In this document: positions 24,811 through 34,986 of the stretch, in pieces | How the letters are laid out: the number at the start of each line of letters is the position of its first letter | How positions within the stretch are numbered: position 1 is the first letter of the stretch | Origin: Methylibium petroleiphilum PM1 | GTDB taxonomy: Bacteria > Pseudomonadota > Gammaproteobacteria > Burkholderiales > Burkholderiaceae_C | Assembly: GCF_000015725.1 (NCBI RefSeq) | Contig: NC_008825.1 | Span: 806,001-870,000 of the forward strand | Direction of reading: 5' to 3' | DNA: 64,000 nucleotides | Position numbers and translations under genes: made by a program | The notes under the pieces: model-generated | What the model was told of the DNA's origin: nothing | The model's database searches: none | The model's input: the letters and a program-made list of their open reading frames with translations, nothing else

Positions 24811-26124
24811 ATGCCCAAGTTCTTGCGTTCCCTGTTCGGCCAGGTGGTGCTGGCCCTCGTGCTGGGCGTGCTGCTGGGCCTGCTGTGGCCCGAGACGGCG
24901 GTGAAGCTCAAGCCGCTGGGCGATGCCTTCATCAAGCTCATCAAGATGATCATTCCGGTGCTGGTGTTCTGCGTCGTGGTGCATGGCATCGCCGGCGCGG
25001 GCGACCTGAAGCGCGTGGGACGGGTTGGCGTGAAGGCGCTGGTGTACTTCGAGGTCGTCACCGCGGTCGCGCTGGCGCTCGGGCTCGCGCTAGGCTACCT
25101 GTTTCAGCCGGGGGTCGGCATGAACGTGGATCCCACCACGCTGGACGCCAAGGCCATGAGCGCCTATGCGGACAACGCCAGCAAGCTCACCGGCGGCGGC
25201 ACCGTCGAGTTCCTGCTGAAGCTGATCCCGACCACCGTGGTCGCCGCCTTCGCGACCGGCGACGTGCTGCAGGTGCTGCTGTTCGCGGTGCTGTTCGGCT
25301 GCGCGCTGGCGCTCGTGGGCGAGAAGGGCCGTGCCGTGGCCGGGCTGATCGACGAACTGTCGTTGGTGCTGTTCAAGATCATGGGGCTGATCATCAAGCT
25401 GGCGCCGCTGGGGGTGCTGGGCGCGATCGCCTTCACGGTCGGCAAGTACGGTGTCGGCTCGCTGAAGCAACTGGGCCTGCTGGTCCTGCTGTTCTACGGG
25501 GCGGTGGTGCTGTTCGTCGCGGTGGTGCTGGGCGGCATCATGCGAGCCTCGGGCTTCAGCCTGTGGAAGCTGCTGCGCTACCTGCGCGAGGAACTCGCGG
25601 TGGTGTTCGCCACCACCTCGTCCGACAGCGTGCTGCCGCAGATCATGGCCAAGCTGCGCCACATGGGCATCCGCGATTCGACCGTGGGCCTGGTGATCCC
25701 GACCGGCTACTCCTTCAACCTGGACGCGTTCTCGATCTACATCACGCTCGCCGCGGTGTTCATCGCCCAGGCGACCAACACGCCGATCACGATGACCGAC
25801 CTGCTGACCATCCTGGCGATCTCGCTGGTGACCAGCAAGGGCGCGCATGGCGTGCCCGGTTCGGCCATCGTGGTGCTGGCCGCCACGCTGCAGGCCATCC
25901 CGGCGATTCCCGCGATCGGGCTGGTGCTGGTGCTTTCCGTCGACTGGTTCATGGGCATCGCGCGTGCGCTCGGCAACCTGATCGGCAACTGCGTGGCGAC
26001 GGTGGCGGTGGCCGCCTGGGAGGGCGACATCGACCGCGAGCGGGCGCACAAGGTGCTGGACGGTGAGGCGGTGCCGGCGCACGACGTGGCGGGCGCGCCG
26101 GGTGTGGCGGTAACGGCGTCCTGA
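24811..26124 (+). CDS. dctA: C4-dicarboxylate/H+ (Na+) symporter of the DctA type
   Basis: This 437-residue DAACS-family carrier has 8 membrane segments and the reentrant hairpins typical of the family: FATTSSDSVLPQIM (serine-rich HP1), PTGYSFNLDAFSIY and LLTSKGAHGVPGSA-like (here LVTSKGAHGVPGSA). It is divergent from the malonate operon, so malonate or succinate-type acids are plausible substrates. It stands alone, and no terminator is obvious before the repeat that follows. Confidence 0.93.
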   Translation: MPKFLRSLFGQVVLALVLGVLLGLLWPETAVKLKPLGDAFIKLIKMIIPVLVFCVVVHGIAGAGDLKRVGRVGVKALVYFEVVTAVALALGLALGYLFQPGVGMNVDPTTLDAKAMSAYADNASKLTGGGTVEFLLKLIPTTVVAAFATGDVLQVLLFAVLFGCALALVGEKGRAVAGLIDELSLVLFKIMGLIIKLAPLGVLGAIAFTVGKYGVGSLKQLGLLVLLFYGAVVLFVAVVLGGIMRASGFSLWKLLRYLREELAVVFATTSSDSVLPQIMAKLRHMGIRDSTVGLVIPTGYSFNLDAFSIYITLAAVFIAQATNTPITMTDLLTILAISLVTSKGAHGVPGSAIVVLAATLQAIPAIPAIGLVLVLSVDWFMGIARALGNLIGNCVATVAVAAWEGDIDRERAHKVLDGEAVPAHDVAGAPGVAVTAS

Positions 26125-26161
26125 GTTGATACGGAGCACAGGCGGTCCGGCCTCGGCGTGT

Positions 26162-26441
26162 GCGCCGCGCCGGTCCGCTGTGTTGCGTTCGTGTCCCCCG
26201 GCGTCGGCCTGATCGGCCGCCGCCTCCTCCTCTACCTCACTCCACACAGCGGACCGTCACGGCGCTTCGATACACCGCGGTGTGCCTGGGTTGAAGGCCT
26301 TCGAGCACCACGGTGATGTGTGCTGACCGGGACGTCGGGTGAATGGCGGAGTGAGGTAGAGGAGGAGGGGACGGCCATGAGGCCGGCACCGGGGGACACG
26401 AACGCAGGCGTTCACCCGGCGGCCCGGTCAGCAGCGCTCAG
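26162..26441. repeat. 280-bp double-hairpin intergenic repeat, copy A
   Basis: This element fills the gap between dctA and xdhC and is clearly homologous to 42795-43070. It consists of two hairpin units in inverted orientation. The left outer stem is 26172-26183 with 26244-26255 (12 bp, perfect). The right outer stem is 26325-26331 with 26423-26429. The inner arms of the two units are reverse complements: 26184-26201 with 26389-26406 (18 bp, perfect) and 26223-26243 with 26348-26368 (21 bp, perfect). Each unit has a small variable hairpin between these arms. The xdhC stop codon (26438-26440) lies at its right end. Confidence 0.85.
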
Positions 26442-27265
26442 CCAACAACAGATCCCGTGGCTTGCAGCAACTGCGCCACCGCTGCGATCGCCAGCACCGC
26501 GGGCTCCTTGCCGGTGATCCCGGGGAGGCCGATCGGGCAGGTCAGGCGGGCGATCGCGGCGTCGGACACGCCGCGCTCCTGGAAGCGGTGCACGAAGCGT
26601 GCGCGCTTGGTGCGGGAGCCGATCAGCCCGCAGTAGGCGAAGTCGCCGCGCCGCAGTACGGCTTCGGTGATGCGCAGGTCGAGGTCGTGCTCGTGGGTCA
26701 GCACCAGGTAGCAGGCGCCGGGCGGCGCCTGGGACACCTCGGCCTCGACCGCGTCGACGCACAGCGCCTGCACGTGCGGCGGCAGCGGCGCCAGCGCCGC
26801 GAAGGCGTCGAACTCGGCTTCGCGCTCGTCGATCCACTGCACGCGGCAGTCGATGCTGGCCAGCAGCGCCACGATCGCGCGGCCCACGTGCCCGGCGCCG
26901 TAGAGCTGCAGATGGAAGCGTGGCACGGTCTCGGGCCAGGCCGCCAGCGACGCCGCGTCGAGCGGCGCATAGCGCAGCGTGACCTCGCCACCGCAGCACT
27001 GGCCGAGCGAGGGGCCGAGCGCGAGCGTCTGCTCGCGCGGCGGCTCGTCGCCGCGCGTCGTGCAGCGCGCCAGCCGCTCGCGCGCCTGCGCGATGGCCTG
27101 CCATTCGAGGTGGCCGCCGCCGATCGTGCCGCGCACCGAGTCGGCCGCCACCAGCATGCGGGTGCCGGCCTCGCGGGGCACCGAGCCGCGCGTGGCAGCC
27201 ACCTCGACGACGATCGCCGGGCGGGATGCGTCGAGCCAGCGGAGGGCGTGGGTGCGCAGGGTCAT
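26438..27265 (-). CDS. xdhC: Xanthine dehydrogenase accessory factor
   Basis: This 275-residue protein sulfurates and inserts the molybdenum cofactor into XdhB. The N-terminal domain contains VEVAATRGSVPREAGTRMLV and GTIGGGHLEWQA. The C-terminal Rossmann domain contains YGAGHVGRAIVALL and GLIGSRTKRARF. The ATG at 27265 lies just after the xdhB stop. The last gene of the xdhABC unit ends inside the intergenic repeat. Confidence 0.94.
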   Translation of the reverse strand: MTLRTHALRWLDASRPAIVVEVAATRGSVPREAGTRMLVAADSVRGTIGGGHLEWQAIAQARERLARCTTRGDEPPREQTLALGPSLGQCCGGEVTLRYAPLDAASLAAWPETVPRFHLQLYGAGHVGRAIVALLASIDCRVQWIDEREAEFDAFAALAPLPPHVQALCVDAVEAEVSQAPPGACYLVLTHEHDLDLRITEAVLRRGDFAYCGLIGSRTKRARFVHRFQERGVSDAAIARLTCPIGLPGITGKEPAVLAIAAVAQLLQATGSVVG

Positions 27266-27272
27266 GGTGGCT

Positions 27273-29648
27273 TCAGCGTGCCGCACGCACCGCGTCGATC
27301 GCGTCGAGCACCGCCTCGGGCGTGGCCGGCGCGCGCAGCGGCGGGTCGACGCGGTGGCCGCCGACCGCCGAGACCGCGTCGCGGATCGCCAGGAACACCG
27401 AGAACGGCAGCAGCAGCGGCGGCTCGCCGACCGCCTTGCTGCGGTGGATGCTGTCCTCGACGTTGTCGTTGTTCTCGAACAGCGCGGTGCGGAAGACCGG
27501 CGGGCAGTCGTTCGCGGTCGGGATCTTGTAGGTGCTGGGCGCGTGCGTCATCAGCAGGCCGGTCTTGGGGTGCCAGACCAGCTCCTCCGAGGTCAGCCAG
27601 CCCATGCCCTGGATGAACGCGCCCTCCACCTGGCCGATGTCGACCGCCGGATTCAGCGAGCGGCCCACGTCGTGCAGCAGGTCGGCGCGCAGCAGGCGGT
27701 GCTCGCCGCTCAGCGTATCGACGACCACCTCGGCCACCGCCGCGCCGTAGGCGAAGTAGTAGAACGGTCGGCCCTGCAGCGTCTCGCGGTTCCAGTGCAG
27801 GCCGGGCGTGGCGTAGAAGCCGTCGCTCCACAGCTGCACGCGCGCGGCGTAGGCCTGCGCCACCAGCGCGTCGAAGTCGAGGTTCGCGCCATTGACGTGC
27901 ACGCGGTCGTCGGCGAAGCGCACCGCCTCCGGCATGCCGCCATGCATCGAGGCCGCCAGCGCGGCGAGCCGCTCGCGCAGCTGGCGGGCCGCGTCCTGCG
28001 CGGCCTTGCCGTTCAGGTCGCTGCCGGTCGAGGCCGCGGTGGCCGAGGTGTTGGCGACCTTGTGGGTGTCGGTGGCGCTCACGCGCACGCGCTCGAAGGC
28101 GATGCCGAGCTCGTGCGCCACCACCTGCGCCACCTTGGTGTTCAGGCCCTGGCCCATCTCGGTGCCGCCGTGGTTCACCAGCACCGAGCCGTCGGTGTAG
28201 ATGTGCACCAGCGCGCCGGCCTGGTTGAAGTGCGCCACGTTGAACGAGATGCCGAACTTCACCGGTGTCAGCGCCAGGCCCTTCTTCAGCACCGGGCTGG
28301 CGGCGTTGTAGGCGGCGACGGCCGCGCGGCGCGCGGCGTAGTCGCTGCTCGCGGCCAGCGTGTCGACCAGCGGCGCGATCACGTTGTCGTCGACCTGCTG
28401 GCCGTAGGGCGTGACGTTGTTCGAGGTCGTGCCGTAGAAGTTGGCGCGCCGAACCGCCAGCGGGTCCAGGCCGAGCCGGCGCGCCACCGAGTCGAGGATG
28501 ACCTCGATCGCGATCGCGCCCTGCGGCCCGCCGAAGCCGCGGAAGGCGGTGTTGCTCTGGGTGTTGGTGCGCGCGCTGTGGCCGTGCATCGCCACCTCGG
28601 GCAGCCAGTAGGCGTTGTCGAAGTGGCAGAGCGCGCGCGTCATCACCGGGCCCGACAGGTCGGCGCTCCAGCCAGCGTTCGACACCATCGTCACCTCGGC
28701 CGCCAGCACGCGGCCGGCGTCGTCGCAGCCGACCTCCCAGGCGTACTCGAAGCCGTGCCGGCGGCCGGTGACGAGGAAGTCGTCGTCACGGTCCACGCGC
28801 AGCTTCACCGGCCGCTGCAGCTTCACCGCGGCCACCGAGGCGACGCAGGCGAACACCGCCGACTGCGACTCCTTGCCGCCGAAGCCACCGCCCATGCGCC
28901 GGCATTCGACCTGCACCTGGTTGGAGCGCCAGCCCAGCGCATGCGCCACCAGATGCTGCATCTCGCTCGGGTGCTGGGTCGAACAATGGACCTTGAGCCC
29001 GGCGTTCTCGGTCGGGCAGGCGTAGGAGATCTGGCCTTCCAGGTAGAACTGCTCCTGGCCGCCGACGCTCAGCGTGCCCTGCAGGCGGTGCGGTGCGGCG
29101 GCCAGCGCGGCGTGCAGCGCGCCGGGCGCCGACTCGCGCACCAGGTGCATGTCGGGCAGCACGTACTGCCGCTTCGCGTGTGCCTCCAGCGCACTCAGCA
29201 CCGGTGGCAGCGGGTCGATCGAGAGCACCGCCTTCGCCTGGGCGGCAGCGCGGCGCGCCCGCTCGCGGTCGGTGGCGATCACCGCGAACACCGGTTGGCC
29301 GAGGTAGTGCACGTGGCCGGTGGCGAGGATGGGCTCGTCGTGCACGATGGGGCCGCAGTCGTTGGGCCCGGGGATGTCAGCCGCGGTCAGCACCGCCACG
29401 ACGCCGGGCAGGGCCTTCAGCCGCTCGACGTCGATCGCCTTCAGCACGCCGTGCGCCACCGGCGACAGGCCCAGTGCCGCGTGCAGCGTGCCGACCAGCT
29501 CGGGCAGGTCGTCGATGTAGGGTGCCGCACCGGCCACGTGCAGGTGCGCCGACTCATGGGGTCGCGCGCGGCCGGCCTCGGGGGCGGTCTGCTCCGAGGG
29601 GGGCTGGGTGCTGCTGTCGACGAGGAAGGCGTCGGCCTGCTTGTTCAC
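27273..29648 (-). CDS. xdhB: Xanthine dehydrogenase molybdopterin-binding subunit
   Basis: This 791-residue large subunit holds the Mo-pterin and oxidises hypoxanthine and xanthine to urate. Signatures include GQEQFYLEGQ, MGGGFGGKES, TAFRGFGGPQG, NHGGTEMGQGLNTK and KAVGEPPLLL, whose Glu is the catalytic base. The GTG at 29648 (VNKQADAF) is preferred because AGGAG sits 6 bases before it; an in-frame extension upstream looks non-coding. The order is xdhA-xdhB-xdhC. Confidence 0.95.
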   Translation of the reverse strand: MNKQADAFLVDSSTQPPSEQTAPEAGRARPHESAHLHVAGAAPYIDDLPELVGTLHAALGLSPVAHGVLKAIDVERLKALPGVVAVLTAADIPGPNDCGPIVHDEPILATGHVHYLGQPVFAVIATDRERARRAAAQAKAVLSIDPLPPVLSALEAHAKRQYVLPDMHLVRESAPGALHAALAAAPHRLQGTLSVGGQEQFYLEGQISYACPTENAGLKVHCSTQHPSEMQHLVAHALGWRSNQVQVECRRMGGGFGGKESQSAVFACVASVAAVKLQRPVKLRVDRDDDFLVTGRRHGFEYAWEVGCDDAGRVLAAEVTMVSNAGWSADLSGPVMTRALCHFDNAYWLPEVAMHGHSARTNTQSNTAFRGFGGPQGAIAIEVILDSVARRLGLDPLAVRRANFYGTTSNNVTPYGQQVDDNVIAPLVDTLAASSDYAARRAAVAAYNAASPVLKKGLALTPVKFGISFNVAHFNQAGALVHIYTDGSVLVNHGGTEMGQGLNTKVAQVVAHELGIAFERVRVSATDTHKVANTSATAASTGSDLNGKAAQDAARQLRERLAALAASMHGGMPEAVRFADDRVHVNGANLDFDALVAQAYAARVQLWSDGFYATPGLHWNRETLQGRPFYYFAYGAAVAEVVVDTLSGEHRLLRADLLHDVGRSLNPAVDIGQVEGAFIQGMGWLTSEELVWHPKTGLLMTHAPSTYKIPTANDCPPVFRTALFENNDNVEDSIHRSKAVGEPPLLLPFSVFLAIRDAVSAVGGHRVDPPLRAPATPEAVLDAIDAVRAAR

Positions 29649-29861
29649 CGGAGTCTCCTGTTCCTGTTCATGCCAGGGTCTTCGGGGCGGTGCTGCGGCG
29701 AGGTGGAGGGTGGGGCCCCGTGGGTGGGTGGGTGAGTGGCAACGCGCATCGGGTACCCCCGCCAAGCGATGACGCTCACCCGCCCATGGCCCCGCGCGCG
29801 CCCGACAGGAACGACAGGATCAGGCATCGAAAAAAGGCTCATGGACGCAGTACGGTCCGAC

Positions 29862-31409
<1,548 letters not shown>

Positions 31410-31534
31410 TGCGTGGCGTTGGGGGAGCGGCGGGCGGGGCGCGGTCTGACGAATCTTGCGGTTCGGGCCGAAGGTACTCCACGCCGACCCCATGCGAATA
31501 CGATGCCAGCGATAACCGGTATGCCGATGACGAT

Positions 31535-32515
31535 ATGAGCCAGCCCACGCTTTTCGACAAGATCGAGCTCCATCTCGTCCGCGTCCTCCACACCGTGATC
31601 ACCGAACGCAGCGTGTCGCGTGCCGCACTCAGGCTGCGCACCACCCAGCCGGCCGTCAGCGCCCAGCTCAAGCGCCTGCGGGCGCTGGTCGGCGACCCGT
31701 TGTTGGTGCGCTCCGGCACCGGCATGGCGCCGACCGCGGTGGCGCTGCAACTGCTGGAGCCGGCGGCAGAGCTGCTGCGCAACGCCGAGCGGTTGTTCGG
31801 CTCGCGCGCCGAGGCGCTGGCCTTCGACCCGGCGCACAGCGAGACGACCTTCCGCGTGGCGGCGAGCGACTATCTCGACCCGCAGTTCCTGCCCGCGCTC
31901 GTGACGCGGCTGCGCGCCGAGGCGCCGGGCATCCGCGTTGAGGTGCTGCCGCTGTCGGCCGAGTTCGACTACCGCAAGGGCCTGGCGCGCGGCGAGGTCG
32001 ACCTGGTGATCGGAAACTGGCTGCGGCCACCGGCCGAGCTGCACCTGGGCCGCCTGCTGTCCGACGAGATCGTCTGCCTGGTCGCCGAGGACCACCCGGC
32101 CGTGAAGAGCCCGCGCAGCTGGACCGCCGAGCGCTACCTGGCCAGCGAGCACATCGCGCCGACGCCGCTGCACCCCGGTGCGCGCGGCGTGATCGACGAG
32201 CACCTCGACGCGCTGGGTCTGGCGCGCGACATCGTGGTGCGCAGCCCCTACTTCGGCCTGGGGCCGCAGATGGTGGCGCACTCGCGGCTGGTGCTCACCA
32301 CCGGCCGGTTGTTCTGCAGCCGCTACGTCGGTCAGCTGCCGGGCCTGCGCATCGTGCGCTGCCCGGTGCCGTTCCCGGCGCTGGTGTACTACCAGCTCTG
32401 GCACGAGCTGAGCCACCAGTCGGCCGCCGGTCGGTGGCTGCGCGGCGTGATGCGCGATGTGGCGCGCGGCCTGCCGAAGCCGGGTGCCGCGGCCCCGCGC
32501 GCCGGCGCTCACTGA
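31535..32515 (+). CDS. LysR-family transcriptional regulator
   Basis: This 326-residue regulator has an N-terminal winged helix (RSVSRAALRLRTTQPAVSAQLKRL) and a type-2 periplasmic-like effector domain. The 125-bp divergent gap to xdhA is the usual arrangement for a LysR protein controlling its neighbour. It therefore probably controls xdhABC, and perhaps guaD, which follows by 22 bp. The effector is probably a purine; no residue proves it. Confidence 0.9.
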   Translation: MSQPTLFDKIELHLVRVLHTVITERSVSRAALRLRTTQPAVSAQLKRLRALVGDPLLVRSGTGMAPTAVALQLLEPAAELLRNAERLFGSRAEALAFDPAHSETTFRVAASDYLDPQFLPALVTRLRAEAPGIRVEVLPLSAEFDYRKGLARGEVDLVIGNWLRPPAELHLGRLLSDEIVCLVAEDHPAVKSPRSWTAERYLASEHIAPTPLHPGARGVIDEHLDALGLARDIVVRSPYFGLGPQMVAHSRLVLTTGRLFCSRYVGQLPGLRIVRCPVPFPALVYYQLWHELSHQSAAGRWLRGVMRDVARGLPKPGAAAPRAGAH

Positions 32516-32537
32516 TGACCACGCAAGGGAGCACCGC

Positions 32538-33875
32538 ATGAGCCAAAGGCTGGCCCTGTTCGGCGACCTGCTCGACATCGAGGTCGACCCCGGCTTCGCT
32601 GCCCCTGGCGACGCCGCCGGCGTGCGCTACCGGCCCGACCACTGGCTGCTGGTCGAGGACGGCCGCATCGTCGGTGCCGAGCCGGCCCGCGCCGGCAGCG
32701 GCCCCGACGCGAGCTGGCAGCGTGTGGACCACGCCGGGCGGCTGATCACGCCGGGCTTCATCGACACCCATGTGCACTGCCCGCAGCTCGACGTGATCGC
32801 GAGCTACGGCACCGCGTTGCTCGAGTGGCTGAACACCTACACCTTCCCGGCCGAGCTGCGCTATGCCGATCCGCTGGTGGCGGCCAGCGGTGCCGAGCGC
32901 TTCGTCGATGCGCTGCTGGCGCACGGCACCACCTCGGCGGTGGTGTTCCCGACTGTCCACAAGGGCGCGACCGAGGCGCTGTTCACCTCGGCCCGCGCAC
33001 GCGGCATGCGGCTGGTGGCCGGCAAGGTGCTGATGGACCGCCACGCGCCCGACGGCCTGCGCGACGACGTGCTGCAGGCCGAGCGAGATTGCGCCGATCT
33101 GATCGCGCGCTGGCACGGCAACGGCCGCCTGTCGTACGCGGTGACGGTGCGCTTCGCGGCCACCAGCACGCCGGAGCAGCTGGCGATGGCCGGTCGGCTG
33201 TGCCGCGAACACCCGGGCGTGTACATGCAGACCCACGTGGCCGAGAACACCGACGAGGTGCGCTGGATCGCCGAGCTGTTCCCCGAGGCTCGCAGCTACC
33301 TCGATGTCTACCACCGGCACGGTCTGCTGCACGAGCGCGCGGTGCTGGCGCACGGCATCTGGCTCGACGACACCGACCGCGCGTTGCTGCGCGACACCGG
33401 TGCGCAGATCGCCTTCTGCCCGTCGAGCAACCTGTTCCTCGGCAGTGGTTTGTTCGACTGGCAGGCCGCGGTCGACACCGGCTACCGCGTGTCGATGGCC
33501 AGCGACGTGGGCGGCGGCACCAGCCTGTCGATGCTGCGCACGCTGGCCGATGCCTACAAGGTGCAGGCGCTGCGCGGCGTGAAGCTCAGCGCCTGGAAGG
33601 CGCTGCATGCCGCGACGCGCGGCGCCGCCGAGGCGCTGGGCCTGGCGCACGAGATGGGTCACCTCGGACATGGTGCGCTGGCTGACCTGGCGGTGTGGGA
33701 CTGGGCGGTCGGCCCGGTCGCCACGCACCGCGATGCGGTGGCGCGCCGCGGTCGTGCCGGCGTGTCGCCGCTGACTGCGCTGCACGAGCGCGTGTTCGCG
33801 TGGATGACGCTAGGCGACGAGCGCAATCTCGTCGCGACCTACGTGGCCGGCGCGTGCCGCCACGAGCGCGGCTGA
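32538..33875 (+). CDS. guaD: Guanine deaminase (amidohydrolase type)
   Basis: This 445-residue zinc enzyme converts guanine to xanthine. Metal and substrate motifs appear in order: PGFIDTHVHCPQLDVI, VRFAATSTPEQL, MQTHVAENTDEV, VLAHGIWLDD, FCPSSNLFLGSGLF and ASDVGGGTSLSM. This is the classical GuaD arrangement. It follows the LysR gene by 22 bp, and its xanthine product is the substrate of the adjacent XdhAB. Confidence 0.95.
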   Translation: MSQRLALFGDLLDIEVDPGFAAPGDAAGVRYRPDHWLLVEDGRIVGAEPARAGSGPDASWQRVDHAGRLITPGFIDTHVHCPQLDVIASYGTALLEWLNTYTFPAELRYADPLVAASGAERFVDALLAHGTTSAVVFPTVHKGATEALFTSARARGMRLVAGKVLMDRHAPDGLRDDVLQAERDCADLIARWHGNGRLSYAVTVRFAATSTPEQLAMAGRLCREHPGVYMQTHVAENTDEVRWIAELFPEARSYLDVYHRHGLLHERAVLAHGIWLDDTDRALLRDTGAQIAFCPSSNLFLGSGLFDWQAAVDTGYRVSMASDVGGGTSLSMLRTLADAYKVQALRGVKLSAWKALHAATRGAAEALGLAHEMGHLGHGALADLAVWDWAVGPVATHRDAVARRGRAGVSPLTALHERVFAWMTLGDERNLVATYVAGACRHERG

Positions 33876-33956
33876 GCGCGGAGGCGCGGGCTCGTAGAGC
33901 ACGGGTCGCATCGGCGGGCGAATGGATTCGTTGTTGGATTCAACATGGTGCACGAA

Positions 33957-33968
33957 TTGGTATACCAA
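33957..33968. promoter_or_regulatory. Perfect palindrome TTGGTATACCAA, candidate GntR operator
   Basis: This 12-bp perfect palindrome is ~100 bp before the Tsx-like porin gene, in an A/T-rich island. It shares the GTATAC centre of the palindrome at 7963-7978. It could be a second site of the same purine regulator. Confidence 0.55.
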
Positions 33969-34068
33969 AAGTGTGATGCCTCTTTTGGTGGCATCCCGGC
34001 CGCTGGAGAGGCCTTTTCTTCTGGTACGGAAGTTGCGGTCCGACGCTTCACCACTCCTCCGAAGGACC

Positions 34069-34932
34069 ATGATGAATCCGAACTGCAAGACCGCCTTCGC
34101 GCTCGCGCTCGCCGCGCTGAGCTGCACCAGCTTCGCCGCCGACTGGAGCGACACCGCGATCAGCGTGCGCTACGGCACCCAGTTCGCCGAGCCTTTCAAC
34201 AACAACCCGGACGGTTCGCGCAACGACATCACCAAGACGATCGTCGGCCTGACGCACGTGAGCGGCTACAAGTACGGCGTCAACTTCTTCAACGCCGACC
34301 TGCTGCTGTCGGACCGCAACGACCCGGGCGACGGCACGCCCGGTGCTTCCGGTGCGCAAGAGGTCTACATCGTCTACCGCCACCTGCTCGACTTCGGCAA
34401 GGTCATGAGCAAGGACCTCAAGGTCGGCCCGGTGCGCGGCTTCGGCTTCACCGCCGGCTTCGACTGGAACACCAAGAACGACGGCTACGCCTCGAAGAAG
34501 CGCATGTTCGTGTTCGGCCCGACGGTGATGTTCGACGTGCCGGGCTTCGCGAATCTCTCGCTGCTGGCCTTCAAGGAAAGCAACTCGCCCAAGGGAATCT
34601 CCGATCGCTACACCTACGACACCCATCCGGCGCTGGCGGCGGAGTGGGGCATCCCGATCGGGAGCCTGCCGCTGGCCTTCGAGGGCTACGCGCTCTACAT
34701 CGGCGACAAGGGCACCAACGAGTTCGGCGGCCCGACCAAGCCCGAGACGCACATCGACATGAAGCTGATGCTCGACGTCGGCGTGCTGGCCGGCGCGCCC
34801 AAGGGCACCTTCAAGGTGGGCCTGGCCTACGAGTACTGGAAGAACAAGTTCGGCAACCCGACCGAGACCCCGGGGGCCGGCGACGGCGCGACCGCGCGCA
34901 CGCCAATGATCCGCGCCGAGTACCACTTCTGA
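34069..34932 (+). CDS. Outer-membrane nucleoside channel, Tsx-like
   Basis: This 287-residue precursor has a signal peptide (MMNPNCKTAFALALAALS, cleaved near SFAAD) and a beta-barrel pattern ending in Phe (IRAEYHF). WSDTAISVRYG at the mature N-terminus and the strand pattern resemble the Tsx/OmpK nucleoside-specific channel family. Placed before a nucleoside ABC transporter, it probably lets nucleosides or bases cross the outer membrane. Two adjacent ATGs (34069, 34072) are possible starts. Confidence 0.8.
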   Translation: MMNPNCKTAFALALAALSCTSFAADWSDTAISVRYGTQFAEPFNNNPDGSRNDITKTIVGLTHVSGYKYGVNFFNADLLLSDRNDPGDGTPGASGAQEVYIVYRHLLDFGKVMSKDLKVGPVRGFGFTAGFDWNTKNDGYASKKRMFVFGPTVMFDVPGFANLSLLAFKESNSPKGISDRYTYDTHPALAAEWGIPIGSLPLAFEGYALYIGDKGTNEFGGPTKPETHIDMKLMLDVGVLAGAPKGTFKVGLAYEYWKNKFGNPTETPGAGDGATARTPMIRAEYHF

Positions 34933-34986
34933 GCCGCAGCGGGCGAGCTGCTGTCCCGGTTCGCCCCTGACCGCCACCCACCGCTC

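Noticed and set aside
29649-29765. N-terminal extension of xdhB to an upstream start
   Set aside because: The extra residues are not XdhB-like, and the GTG at 29648 has a good ribosome site.
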